Below, piece after piece: positions 46,495 through 56,116 of a stretch of DNA of 64,000 bases. Position 1 is the stretch's first letter. Every line of letters begins with the position of its first letter. A model generated the notes under the pieces. The model had not been told where the DNA came from, ran no database searches, and saw nothing but the letters and a program-made list of their open reading frames with translations. The stretch is from positions 4,751,503 through 4,815,502 of the forward strand of contig NZ_CP076024.1 in NCBI RefSeq assembly GCF_022788635.1, read 5' to 3'. The stretch comes from Methylobacter sp. S3L5C. Lineage in GTDB: Bacteria; Pseudomonadota; Gammaproteobacteria; Methylococcales; Methylomonadaceae. The position numbers and the translations under genes were made by a program.

Positions 46495-46973
46495 ATCTAT
46501 GTCATCCGATAGCTGTGCTAAATTAATATGGCAATAATTCCCATAGATCAGCTATACATACTGTAAAACCAGGTTCAGTATAGCAATAGATTAAGAAAGC
46601 CCAAGGAATTCCAGTGCGGGCCAACTTAAAAAAGTAGTGTGCATACAATCGACTCAACCAATAAGCTAGGCTACGGACTAGATTATGTAACGTGCCCTCT
46701 ATTATCGCTAAGCTGTTTTTCAATACGGCGACTGATATAAATCCCTGTAACCAATACTATTACTGATAGTTTCATCTGTAATCTCGATTAATCGGTTAGC
46801 TATTTGAAATATACTATTACAACCAACTGTTTTATATTGTTATTTATTAATTCTTACATACTCTTCACTGTTTACAGTGATAATACCTGATTGACGATTA
46901 ATTATTCATTTAAGATTAATTTAAGACTTCAATGTGCACAATAGCCAAAATAAGTAGCACCTGAGATAAATCC
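46495..46973. other. divergent intergenic region without a recognisable gene
   Basis: About 480 AT-rich bases between the QEGLA gene (-) and the MepK-like gene (+). A CGATTAATCG palindrome (about 46786-46795) is present. A TTG-started 66-codon frame on the - strand (46523-46723) has no ribosome-binding site and is not supported. Confidence 0.45.
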
Positions 46974-47675
46974 ATGAACCAGCAACCATTAAAAAATACT
47001 GTAATTGACGAAGACAGTGCAATAACATCAAGGCGAAAGTTTTTGAAGCAGTTAGCTTGTGGATCTTTACTGGCATTGGGTGGATCAGAGGTTGCATCTG
47101 CAGCAGTTCGACATGTTATTCATCAAGGTCGACACAACTATGCTCCGCCTCGTAAAACTACCACCCAATCTTTTCATTCGCGAATTTTTACCCGGCATAA
47201 CCAAACAGAATCACTGGATATTAGTTATCCCGCATACAAAACACTGTCTTTTGAACATGCGCACACCGGCGACAAATTAAAGTTAACTTATTTTGAACAG
47301 GGGCGCTATATTAAAGACGCACTGAAAGAAATTAATTACCTGATGCGTGACTACCATAACGATGATATTCACCCCATTGATACCGCATTGCTGGATCAGT
47401 TATTTGATCTGAAGCAAACACTTGGCGTTACCAAACCTTTTCATATCGTCTCCGGTTATCGCTCTCCGATTACCAACGCCCAGTTACGCAGCCATAGTAG
47501 TGGGGTTGCTGAACATAGTTTTCATATGCAGGGAAGAGCAATAGATATACAGGTTCAAGGAGTAGCAACAAAAACGATTAAAAATGCGGCCATAGCAATG
47601 GCAAAAGGTGGCGTCGGTTACTATCCTCGCAGTGGTTTTGTACATCTGGATACCGGCGAGATTAGAAGCTGGTAA
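46974..47675 (+). CDS. Tat-exported DUF882 murein endopeptidase, MepK/YcbK-like
   Basis: 233 residues. The N-terminus contains SRRKFLKQLACGSLLALGG, a Tat signal (SRRxFLK), typical of YcbK. The catalytic domain is a peptidase M15-like fold: SGYRSPITNAQLRSHSSG, AEHSFHMQGRAIDIQ (H-x6-D zinc motif) and SGFVHLDTGEIRSW. In E. coli MepK cleaves 3-3 mDap cross-links and sits next to the L,D-transpeptidase LdtD (ycbB-ycbK). Here the LdtD-like gene is its convergent neighbour, 78 bases away, with a shared terminator. Acts in the periplasm. Confidence 0.93.
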   Translation: MNQQPLKNTVIDEDSAITSRRKFLKQLACGSLLALGGSEVASAAVRHVIHQGRHNYAPPRKTTTQSFHSRIFTRHNQTESLDISYPAYKTLSFEHAHTGDKLKLTYFEQGRYIKDALKEINYLMRDYHNDDIHPIDTALLDQLFDLKQTLGVTKPFHIVSGYRSPITNAQLRSHSSGVAEHSFHMQGRAIDIQVQGVATKTIKNAAIAMAKGGVGYYPRSGFVHLDTGEIRSW

Positions 47676-47710
47676 CGAAATACACATAATACTCTTAATG
47701 AATCAAACTA

Positions 47711-47743
47711 AAGCCCAAGCTACTGAATAATTAGATTGGGCTT
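47711..47743. terminator. hairpin between the convergent MepK- and LdtD-like genes
   Basis: AAGCCCAA (47711-47718) and TTGGGCTT (47736-47743) are perfect complements, and CTA/TAG within the loop extends the stem. Lies 35 bases after one stop and 11 before the other, so it could serve both directions. Only weak T-runs flank it. Confidence 0.6.
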
Positions 47744-47753
47744 CAAACAGCCG

Positions 47754-49673
47754 TTAATTTGTAATAGTCTCGGCAGGCTTGACACTTTCACTAACAAAAA
47801 TCGACATATCAGACAAGTCTTCAGGCTTGCGCAATGCCTCAAGCAAAACAGCATCATGGTCGTAAATGTCTTTATAGAACAAAAGATTATTATTCTGATC
47901 AAAAAAAGATGTGATATAAAAAAACAACACCGGGATTGGCTTTTTTAAGATAACACGCTGTGTTTTGGGTGTGCTCAGCGCTTGATGTATAGACTCCTTG
48001 CTCCATTGATCTTTAAGCGCAAAAGCAGCCAGACCTTCCGGATTTGCAACGCGTACACAACCATGACTAAAATCTCTCCGTGATTTATTAAATAAGGTTT
48101 GAGATGGCGTATCATGTAAATAGACATCTTCCTTGTTAGGAAAAATAAACTTTACCCTGCCCAACGAATTCTTCTTGCCCGGACGCTGCCTGACTTTCAA
48201 CGACCCTTGCTTCAGCTCCGCCATTGACGAGTCAGTAAAGGGGACGGCCTTGGTTTCATTACCAAAAGTAGTCACCAACTCCATATTCACTATATCCAAA
48301 TAGTCAGGATTTTGCCTTAACTTGGGTAATATTTCTTTCTTTACGATACTGTAAGGCAAATTCCAGTAGGGCATAAAATCAATATAACTCATTGTTGCCA
48401 TCAATACTGGAGTTTCATTTTTTAACGCCTTACCAACAACAACTTTCATGTTGGGTATCTCTAAATTAAATTGATCCTTGTCATCAAAGGCCCATAATTG
48501 AAAAGCCGGAATATTAACAACAAGGTAGGGCCCACTATTAAGTTCAGGTAACCATCTCAGTCTTTCCATGGCTAATTCGATTTGCTTGACTCTTTGACTC
48601 AACGGTATATTCATGGCGGCAACGGTTTCCTTACCGATAATCCCGGTTGCAGTCAAGGCATGCCGAAGCTGAAACTTTTTAACTCCAGCAACAACGTCAC
48701 CGCTATAGCGCCTGGACTTCTGGTTACCACTATCGCTCACGATGGCCATATCGCCTATAGACCCTAAAAACTGCTCCAGTTCAGCAAGTTGCTGAAAATT
48801 CTCACCTGGATTTAATGCCTTCGCAATACGTAACTGAAACGCTGGCAGTTTGCTGGCCAATGGCCGATAAGTGGCTAATGCGGATTTTAACTTTTGATAT
48901 TGTTGTAATTTTGGCTCTACCAATAACGGTAATTGCTTGATAGTCCCCAAGGCCAAACTTTCTTTAATCAGCACAGGTAAATCAATCAGCTGTTTTCCTC
49001 TCAAATCGAGTTTATAGTTTATGCCTTGTGGATTTACTCTGCCATAATGTAAATCATGAAGAAAACGCAGTAAAGCCAGGCTAATAGCCGTATCATATAG
49101 CGCTAATTGCCGGCCATTATCCGTCGCATTAACAGCCAATACTCCCGGCAATTTTTGCCGTAGCATTTCAGTATCATAGCTTGCTGAAATCAGGCCATTG
49201 ACTGTAGCACCATCCAATAAACTGAGGACATCAAGAATGTTTTTTTCTGCATCAGCATTGCCGAGCCATAACAAATGGTAATCGGTAGCTTTATAAAGCG
49301 CTTCAAGATCTTTGGCGCGATTAATAAAATCCGACAGCAGTAGATAAGGATGCTGTTTTGTAGAAAAAATAATATTAAGTTCATCCGTTAAACTACTATT
49401 TTCGTTAGTAGCAGGCTTAATATCTAAATCTGCGGCAGAGCTAACGATAACGTCTTTTTGACTAGTCGCATCATCAGTCACCAGATTAGTCATTTGATTA
49501 TTAATATCCGCCGCCAATAGTCCTTGAGTTGGCAAACTCAAGCAAAAAAACACAATAAAACGGCTTAGAATAGCTACAGTAATTTTTTTAAAACTTACCC
49601 CTTGCATATTACGCCCGAGCCAATTTTTTAAAGCACTTTTTCGCGAAAAAAATAATTTTTTCGAATCAAGCAT
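47754..49673 (-). CDS. L,D-transpeptidase, YcbB/LdtD-like
   Basis: 639 residues from ATG 49673 with AGAGGG 5 bases upstream; an ATG at 49730 has no such site. The N-terminus is cytosolic (about 30 residues) before a signal/anchor ITVAILSRFIVFFCLSLPTQ. A peptidoglycan-binding motif (ELEQFLGSIGDMA..., then VAGVKKFQLRHALTATGIIG) precedes the YkuD domain. The catalytic Cys is in RDFSHGCVRVANPEGLAAF near residue 537, with the SHGCxR signature. It forms 3-3 cross-links that MepK can cut. Cytosolic start plus long size match LdtD (615 residues in E. coli). Confidence 0.92.
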   Translation of the reverse strand: MLDSKKLFFSRKSALKNWLGRNMQGVSFKKITVAILSRFIVFFCLSLPTQGLLAADINNQMTNLVTDDATSQKDVIVSSAADLDIKPATNENSSLTDELNIIFSTKQHPYLLLSDFINRAKDLEALYKATDYHLLWLGNADAEKNILDVLSLLDGATVNGLISASYDTEMLRQKLPGVLAVNATDNGRQLALYDTAISLALLRFLHDLHYGRVNPQGINYKLDLRGKQLIDLPVLIKESLALGTIKQLPLLVEPKLQQYQKLKSALATYRPLASKLPAFQLRIAKALNPGENFQQLAELEQFLGSIGDMAIVSDSGNQKSRRYSGDVVAGVKKFQLRHALTATGIIGKETVAAMNIPLSQRVKQIELAMERLRWLPELNSGPYLVVNIPAFQLWAFDDKDQFNLEIPNMKVVVGKALKNETPVLMATMSYIDFMPYWNLPYSIVKKEILPKLRQNPDYLDIVNMELVTTFGNETKAVPFTDSSMAELKQGSLKVRQRPGKKNSLGRVKFIFPNKEDVYLHDTPSQTLFNKSRRDFSHGCVRVANPEGLAAFALKDQWSKESIHQALSTPKTQRVILKKPIPVLFFYITSFFDQNNNLLFYKDIYDHDAVLLEALRKPEDLSDMSIFVSESVKPAETITN

Positions 49674-50746
49674 ACAATCCCTCTTTACTAATACAGTACA
49701 TTCACTTATCTTTAAAATAATCATAAACAATTAGTTTTTAATGTTACTTACCGACTTATGTTACAATTTTAACACTAACAACGCGCTTAAATGGTATCAA
49801 AAACCGCAAAATAGAATAAATATTCCACTTTATATTACTTTATACAAGCAATACCTTTCCCAAAAAATTAAACTCCGGAACATAGAAATACGGCAGACAT
49901 AACCTATTAATAGTAAATATTTATATTAAAAACCATGTCAGAAAAATGCCCAATCAAATAATGAATAACTACTTCCTGCTACCTTTCGTTATGAATCACT
50001 AGGTTACCAAAGAAAAACTGGCGAAAATATTTATCATTTTATGGCTCATGCTTGGTGAAACTCATACAGATAACTCTTGCACATACCTATTTACCGACAC
50101 TGCTAGAATAATTTACCGATAAGAACGCCTATAAACTTGACTCTATCTTCGGATTGGTCTTATTTGCACTTTTGTTTGGTAAGAATTTGTAATGTTTGAA
50201 AAAATAGATATTCCGCATCCTTAAAAATAAACAGAAAAAATCAATTAACTAGAGATCGTGGCATTATTTACGATCTTCAAATTTTCTTACTTTGACTTTA
50301 TAAATCATGGATAACCTACAGCACAACGACCAATAGATGTAGGCCGGAATAAGGCTTTTCAAGCGTAAGCGAGAACAAGCGTTTTCGACTAGCTGTACGA
50401 GTGCGTCGGAAACGCCACCACGCGCTCCGCCCTTCGACAAGCTCAGGACAGGCTTGGGTGGTCTTATTCCAGCCTACGCCTAATGCTTGTTATCACTAAA
50501 TTCCCCGAAATCAAGAATTAAAAACTTAAAGATTGCGTTTATTTATAAAAATAATATTATTTAATTTTTAACAGGATACCAAGTGTATGCGGAATATCCG
50601 GAAAAATTACCGAAATAGCTTTTTTGCAGAATTTTTCTGGAGATATTGTCTCATTCCATTAGCTGCTATTTAGCAGTTGATTGACTTTGCATATTGTATT
50701 ACCATCTAATTTAAATGGTTATAGATTTCACTTTAAGGATGCAAAT
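49674..50746. other. 1.07-kb non-coding region with one palindromic element
   Basis: AT-rich, without a supported gene from the LdtD-like start to the small ORF at 50747. Contains the dispersed element at 50339-50477. At about 50060-50078 the string AACTCATACAGATAACTC resembles the middle of the MITE-like element, perhaps a decayed copy. No tRNA, rRNA or CRISPR-like pattern is seen. Confidence 0.45.
50339..50477. mobile_element. 139-bp element with 15-bp terminal inverted repeats
   Basis: Left end GTAGGCCGGAATAAG (50339-50353) and right end CTTATTCCAGCCTAC (50463-50477) pair with a single mismatch. The interior includes CCCTTCGACAAGCTCAGGAC, a short string found as an interspersed repeat in many bacterial genomes, close to the right end. 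It has no reading frame of note; MITE or REP-like. Confidence 0.7.
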
Positions 50747-50914
50747 ATGGACACTCATCAATTATTAATGCGAACCTTCATAAAGAGCGTATTTTCTCAA
50801 CAAATAGTTGTGTCAAAAATATTGCACGAACTCAATGGACATGATTCGTCTAAAGAAGAAAAAATTAGCTTATTAAAATTGTGTATTGAAACACTAGAAA
50901 AAAAACACCCTTGA
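50747..50914 (+). CDS. small hypothetical protein, 55 residues
   Basis: ATG at 50747 follows AAGGATGCAAAT, giving a usable ribosome-binding site. Peptide begins MDTHQLLMRTFIKSVFSQQI and ends SLLKLCIETLEKKHP. Helical, mildly basic, no recognised family. The frame reads further upstream from 50681 but without a site. Stands alone between repeats, so low certainty. Confidence 0.5.
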   Translation: MDTHQLLMRTFIKSVFSQQIVVSKILHELNGHDSSKEEKISLLKLCIETLEKKHP

Positions 50915-51014
50915 TATGGTATTTATAGCCACCCACCCCTAAAAATTCGGACAGTGTAACAATATCCTCTCTTTGATAAAAACGCAGATTTTCACGAGCT
51001 ACAAAATTTGACTA

Positions 51015-51133
51015 CATAGACTTTTAGAATTTGGATTTCCAATTCACGTCGAGGTTAGCTCATGCAGTTTATAACCCATGAAAAGATGCTATCTGTTGGC
51101 ATCAAAATCATCTATCTGAAGGTAAAAAACAGA
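51015..51133. mobile_element. ~119-bp MITE-like element, copy C (degenerate)
   Basis: CATAGACTTTTAGAATTTGG (from 51015), then CCAATTCACGTCGAGGTTAGCTC-like, GATGCTATCTGTTGGCATCA and TCTATCTGAA (51111-51120), in the same order as copies A and B. The right terminal repeat has decayed (GGTAAAAAACAGACTTTATT instead of AATCTATAG), so the boundary is approximate. Sits between the 55-residue ORF and hypE. Confidence 0.5.
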
Positions 51134-51246
51134 CTTTATTTAGCATTTCTATAATCAAGTATTTTCATCATCCCAAACTTATTTCCACTCTATTTCACAA
51201 AAAATTATATTTTTCATGTCTTTCGTGGACAGTTTAGTAAATCTCC

Positions 51247-52272
51247 TTAACAAATACGCGGCAGGGGATCTTCTTCCAGCTCTTGTAAAATACGCTCTCC
51301 ACCCAGCACCGTTTCAATCAGTGCATGAGGATATCCGGCTTCAATCCGGCCTATTATTGCGGCATCCAAATAACCTGAATTATGCAGATTGTGTATGGCT
51401 GTTTCAGCATAAGCCGGATCTATAACGGCCAATACACGTCCTTCGCAAGCCATATATAGAGGATCATAACCCAGCATATCGGCAACAGCTCTAACCTGCT
51501 CGTTAACAGGAATTTTACACTCATAAAAACGTACAGCATTATCGGTTGCCTGGGCAATTTCATGCGCTATTGTCGCAATACCTCCCCGAGTTGGATCGCG
51601 CATAAATCGCAGCCCAGGTGTATTAATTAAAGCTTGAGTGATAGGGAAAACACTAGCAGCATCCGATTGTAAACTGCCACTTAAACCAAACTGCTCACGC
51701 GCCAGCATTACCGCAGTACCATGTTCGCCAGTCGTACCACTCAACAAAATCGAATCTCCAGGTTTTATTTGGTCTATACCCAAATGCAAATCGCGGTTAC
51801 GCACCCCAATCCCGGTTGTCGCAAAATAGATACCGCCACCCTGCCCTCGCCGTAACACTTTAGTATCACCGGCCACTATTTTTACCCCGCATTCCTGACA
51901 GGTTTTTGCCATACTTTGAACAATCCGGTCAAGCACAGCAATTTCCAGCCCTTCTTCGATAAAGGCATTCAGTGTCAAGTAAAGCGGTGTAGCTCCTGAA
52001 ACCGCCAAATCATTGACAGTACCATGCACCGCCAGACTGCCAATATTGCCGCCGGGAAACTCAAGCGGCTCAACGGTAAAACCATCAGTGGTCATAACAA
52101 CATCGCCGGCATTGAGGTCTAGCGGAATCAGCGCGGCGTCGGTGCGTGTATCCAGCAAATCATTTTTTAGATGACGGGCAAACAGCTGATCAATTAACTC
52201 CCGCATCAAGCGCCCGCCATTACCGTGAGCGAGACTGATATGGGTGTCAGACAAGGTATATTCGGGGTTCAT
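51247..52272 (-). CDS. hypE: hydrogenase maturation carbamoyl-dehydratase HypE
   Basis: 341 residues, normal length. AHGNGGRLMRELIDQLF, TDGFTVEPLEFPGGNIGSLA, VHGTVNDLAVSGATPLYLT and MRDPTRGGIATIAHEIA are HypE signatures. The C-terminus is exactly PRIC, whose Cys receives the carbamoyl group from HypF and becomes the thiocyanate that delivers CN to the NiFe site. HypE normally works with HypC/D/F; no other hyp or hydrogenase gene is in the window. It has no partner on its strand, so is an isolated copy here. AAGG before the ATG is weak. Confidence 0.95.
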   Translation of the reverse strand: MNPEYTLSDTHISLAHGNGGRLMRELIDQLFARHLKNDLLDTRTDAALIPLDLNAGDVVMTTDGFTVEPLEFPGGNIGSLAVHGTVNDLAVSGATPLYLTLNAFIEEGLEIAVLDRIVQSMAKTCQECGVKIVAGDTKVLRRGQGGGIYFATTGIGVRNRDLHLGIDQIKPGDSILLSGTTGEHGTAVMLAREQFGLSGSLQSDAASVFPITQALINTPGLRFMRDPTRGGIATIAHEIAQATDNAVRFYECKIPVNEQVRAVADMLGYDPLYMACEGRVLAVIDPAYAETAIHNLHNSGYLDAAIIGRIEAGYPHALIETVLGGERILQELEEDPLPRIC

Positions 52273-52574
52273 TACTCAGCCTTTTAAATAATTACATCAG
52301 GCATTCTAACAGTGCCAATCAGCACAGGCTATTTTTCTTATGTCCTTATTTAAAAATCACTCATACTGATTGGCGAAGATATTAACCAACTAAAACCCTC
52401 TATTTAGTATTGTTTTGACCAAATATTTCTGCTAAGGTAGCTAACGTAAAAACTATGGTGGAAAGTATCTTTACACATTTAGTTATATAAAATATATCGT
52501 CTTTTTTACATTTCCCCATACCGCTCGTGATTGCGGATGACTTGACCGTCATTAAGAAAATTGAGGATTAAAGA

Positions 52575-55500
52575 ATGTTATTGAACCAACGCCTGTCCGG
52601 TTTCTTGTGGAGCGTTAAATTCAAAAGCTGGTATCATTCTCGAAACAGAAAACAAGAATCTAAGTCGGCAAGCCCACCGATAACGATGCTCTTGTTGGTT
52701 ATTCTATTGACTGCTGACTACCACGATGTATTTGCGGCAACTATCGGCAGCTGGGAGGTTGTGCCCAGCAGTCAGATTACTGTCAAATTGACTAACCCAA
52801 TTCACAATCGCCACAGCAAGGACACCCTGGTAGTCATAAAGCTCCGTAACGTTAGCGATGAAGCGATGGCAGGACCGTTCCGGCTGATTATTACCGGATT
52901 ACCTCAAAAAGCCAAAACCAAAATCAGTATCAGCAATGCCACAGGCAAAACGGCTGCCGGAGAACCTTATTATGATCTTACCGGCTATATTGGCACTAAT
53001 TTCTCGCCCGCAGGAACTGGTGTCGTTACTGTCATCATCAAAGGTGGCAATCACAAAACCTTCAAATTTAAAACTCGCGTTGAACGGCAAGTTATCAAAA
53101 CCCAAGCACTTGTTATTAAAATTACCAGTCCGGCAACATTACTTACCGTCGGTAGTACACCACAAACCATTAAAGGGTCGATTTCAGACCCTGCCGCCCG
53201 GATAACCCTAAATGGCGCGCCGGTCAGCAACAGCAATGGTTACTTTGAGGCTGCCGTTACCCTGAATGAAGGTCACAATACCATCGCTGCCCGCGCGACT
53301 GATGCACAGGGGCAAGATGTTACCGATATCATTTCCCTTTCGTTGGATATGACGCCACCTTATCTTACCGTTGAATCGCCACAAGACGGAGATACGGTGC
53401 GCAGTAATAAAATTGCCGTATCGGGTTTGATTAACGATATCGTCAGAGGTACTGTCGCTGAAGGCCAGGCCCTTGTCACCGTTAACGGTAAAGCCGCCAA
53501 TATCTCCAATCGTAGTTATCTGGCGGAAGATATTACTCTCAATGAAGGCGATAACATCCTCAAAATTGACGGTGCTGACAATGTCGGCAATACCAGCAGT
53601 ATAAGCATTAAAGTTAACTATCTATCACTGGCACCACAGCATATAGAGATACTCAGCGGGCAAAATCAAAGCGCAAAAATTAATACTATCTTGGCCGCAC
53701 CTTTAAAAATCAAATTGCTGGATGAGAAGAATCAGCCTGTTACCGGTAAACCGGTAATTTTTCGCGTTACAGAGGGTGATGGTATGGTCGGTGTCGACAC
53801 CCAAGATCAAGGCCAAGGCACACAGGTACAAACCGATGCACAAGGCATCGCGGCAACCCTTTTTAAACTGGGCACTCGTGCGGGAACCGGTAACCAACGC
53901 GTTAGAGCTACGTCAACAGGTTTCGACGGCGAAGTGCTGTTTTATGCCTCTGCGACCGTTGGTATAGGTAATAAAGTCACCGTCAACAGTGGCAACAACC
54001 AGCGCGGTGCTATTAGCCAACCGCTGCCACAGCCTTTTGTGGTGGCAATCGTTGATGAAGGTGCGAATGTTGTTCCCGGCGCTCAAGTCGAATTTAAAGT
54101 TACCCAAGGCACAGGGAGATTCCAAAACGATCAGGTATATATTACCAGCATTACCGATAGCGATGGCCGCGCTACTGCAGAACTGACCTTGGGTGCTGAA
54201 GAAGGCTTGGATATACATCGTGTTACTGCCACGCTGGTCGGTACCGAACTTTATGCCGGCTTTACCGCTTCAGCACTTAAAGCAGGCCCGACAGGACAAA
54301 CCAGCATCACTGGCGTGATTCTTGATAATCAGGATAATCCCTTAGCTAACGTTACTGTACGTATTGATGGCACTACTCGCGAAGCGCAATCAAATGCACA
54401 AGGTCAATTTAAAATAACTGATGCACCAGTCGGTTCAGTCCGACTGATTGCAGATGGTAGCACTATAACTTCAGAAGGAGAATGGTCGACGCTGGCATTT
54501 AATCTGGTTACCATCGCCGGAGCAGATAATCCGTTAGCTGCACCAATTTATCTGGTTAAGTTGGACACCGTTAATGCCAAACAAGTCGGCGATCAGGATG
54601 TTACCTTGACTTTACCTGATGTACCGGGCTTCGCTCTCGAAGTTAAAAAAGGTTCTGTGACTTTCCCGGACGGTAAAAAAACCGGCCGGTTATCGGTGAC
54701 ACCAGTCAATGCCTCGAAGATACCCATGGCACCACCCAACGGTATGCAACCGCAGTTTATCGTCACTATTCAACCTATCGGCGCAAAATTTGATCCACCC
54801 GCCAAACTCAGCCTGCCCAATGTTGACGGACATAAACCTGGTGCCCGAGTCGAAATGTATTCTTACGACCATGATCTGGAAGAGTTCGTTTCTATAGGTT
54901 TGGGAACAGTAAACGCCGAAGGTAGCGTAATAACCAGTAATCCGGGTGTAGGCGTTATTAAGGCGGGATGGCATTGTGGTAGCCAACCGACAGGAAGTGG
55001 TTGTTGTTCGAGTCCGGGCGAGTGTCAAACGACCTCGGCAAATTGTCAAATTGTTAATTTGCCGAAAATAGCTGATGTTAAGGGAGATTGTCAGTTGCCA
55101 AAAGATTGTAAGTCTATACAACCTGATAATTCAGATTTACCAGCTGATATTTCTGGTGACTGTAAAAAACCTGGCTGTCCAAAGCCAATAGTCGATACTG
55201 CAGATAAACCTACCGAAATATGTAAAGAATGTATGGATGATGGAACTGTGAATAACAAACAAAACGGTAGTAAGTCAAGCGACGGTGAATCTTGTTGTTA
55301 TGACGGGCAATCGCAACAAAATAAACCCATAATCGACTTAATAAAATGTCCTAATCGTATAAATAACCAAGATCATACTCCTAGTTTCAATGGTTGTGGT
55401 GGTGAAGGTTTATCTAGTGCTGTCCCGGATAATCCAATGTTTGTTAGCCATGTCACAGATTTAATTTATTTAGCGATATATGGGACTAGTTCTGGTAATT

Positions 55501-55742
55501 TTACTTACCCGTGCAATGGCCATGATTCTTGTTATGATACTTGTAACACCGTTAAAGTTAACTGTGATATAAATTTCAGCAATGCAATGGATGAGGTTTG
55601 TAATAACGATTATTCTAGTGCCTTGGCTTTAAATTATAGGCGTGAATGTTTGGCATATTCTTCAACATATGAGTTTGCAGTATCTGCAATAGATTCCTTT
55701 TATGAATCTGCGCAGAAAAATGCATGTAATTGTTGCTTTTGA
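52575..55742 (+). CDS. exported Ig-like repeat protein with C-terminal phospholipase A2-like domain (candidate polymorphic toxin)
   Basis: 1055 residues; GAGG lies 8 bases before ATG 52575. An unusually long basic N-region (~35 residues) precedes the signal core MLLLVILLTADYHDVFA. Body: FIVAR-like Ig domains, Big_1-type repeats at about 355-460 and 467-570, then a carboxypeptidase-regulatory-like domain (576-632). After NPGVGVIKAGWHCG (about 790-803) comes a Cys-rich linker, then 939-1055: NGCGGEGL and CNGHDSCYDTC with the His983-Asp984 pair, followed by CDINFSNAMDEVC. This is the secreted phospholipase A2 pattern (Ca2+ loop, HD dyad, disulfide cysteines). The swap of C-terminal domain after a conserved body is the layout of polymorphic toxins; toxicity is inference. 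Confidence 0.8.
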   Translation: MLLNQRLSGFLWSVKFKSWYHSRNRKQESKSASPPITMLLLVILLTADYHDVFAATIGSWEVVPSSQITVKLTNPIHNRHSKDTLVVIKLRNVSDEAMAGPFRLIITGLPQKAKTKISISNATGKTAAGEPYYDLTGYIGTNFSPAGTGVVTVIIKGGNHKTFKFKTRVERQVIKTQALVIKITSPATLLTVGSTPQTIKGSISDPAARITLNGAPVSNSNGYFEAAVTLNEGHNTIAARATDAQGQDVTDIISLSLDMTPPYLTVESPQDGDTVRSNKIAVSGLINDIVRGTVAEGQALVTVNGKAANISNRSYLAEDITLNEGDNILKIDGADNVGNTSSISIKVNYLSLAPQHIEILSGQNQSAKINTILAAPLKIKLLDEKNQPVTGKPVIFRVTEGDGMVGVDTQDQGQGTQVQTDAQGIAATLFKLGTRAGTGNQRVRATSTGFDGEVLFYASATVGIGNKVTVNSGNNQRGAISQPLPQPFVVAIVDEGANVVPGAQVEFKVTQGTGRFQNDQVYITSITDSDGRATAELTLGAEEGLDIHRVTATLVGTELYAGFTASALKAGPTGQTSITGVILDNQDNPLANVTVRIDGTTREAQSNAQGQFKITDAPVGSVRLIADGSTITSEGEWSTLAFNLVTIAGADNPLAAPIYLVKLDTVNAKQVGDQDVTLTLPDVPGFALEVKKGSVTFPDGKKTGRLSVTPVNASKIPMAPPNGMQPQFIVTIQPIGAKFDPPAKLSLPNVDGHKPGARVEMYSYDHDLEEFVSIGLGTVNAEGSVITSNPGVGVIKAGWHCGSQPTGSGCCSSPGECQTTSANCQIVNLPKIADVKGDCQLPKDCKSIQPDNSDLPADISGDCKKPGCPKPIVDTADKPTEICKECMDDGTVNNKQNGSKSSDGESCCYDGQSQQNKPIIDLIKCPNRINNQDHTPSFNGCGGEGLSSAVPDNPMFVSHVTDLIYLAIYGTSSGNFTYPCNGHDSCYDTCNTVKVNCDINFSNAMDEVCNNDYSSALALNYRRECLAYSSTYEFAVSAIDSFYESAQKNACNCCF

Positions 55743-55756
55743 TAAGAATAAATAAC

Positions 55757-56116
55757 ATGGTTAACCATAATAATTGGATTAGTCCTTGTCAAATAATAAT
55801 TATATCAGGTGCAATTATTGAAGCTGCGCTTGTTATGCAGCTTCAATTTTCATCTCTTAGTAAAGAGGTTATATTTCTTCTGTGGCTAATGCTGCCATTT
55901 ATTTTATTAATATTTTTAAATTGGATTTCTCCAAACAATAAACAAATATGCCTGTCATTTTCATCTATTTTTGTTTTATGTTCAATTAGCTACATAGTAA
56001 ATATAATGTTTTTTGCCTTAGATGCACAAGGTGGAATTTCCATATTATTTATTCCAATAATTCAATATCTTGCTATATCCCTAATTTTTTTATTTTTTCA
56101 TATAAAGAAACCATAA
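55757..56116 (+). CDS. small 4-TM membrane protein, candidate immunity protein
   Basis: 119 residues from ATG 55757, 14 bases after the PLA2 gene stop; the open frame also covers the end of that gene. Four hydrophobic helices are visible: IIIISGAIIEAALVMQL, IFLLWLMLPFILLIFLNW, LSFSSIFVLCSISYIVNIMF and ISILFIPIIQYLAISLIFLF. No family is recognised. Its DNA is strikingly AT-rich compared with the Ig part of the upstream gene. Position right behind a toxin-like C-terminus and overlap with the next gene (TAATG) fit an immunity protein that protects the membrane. No direct evidence. Confidence 0.6.
   Translation: MVNHNNWISPCQIIIISGAIIEAALVMQLQFSSLSKEVIFLLWLMLPFILLIFLNWISPNNKQICLSFSSIFVLCSISYIVNIMFFALDAQGGISILFIPIIQYLAISLIFLFFHIKKP

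Noticed and set aside
46523-46723. 66-codon - strand frame
   Set aside because: TTG start, no ribosome-binding site, Trp/Tyr/Leu-rich random composition.
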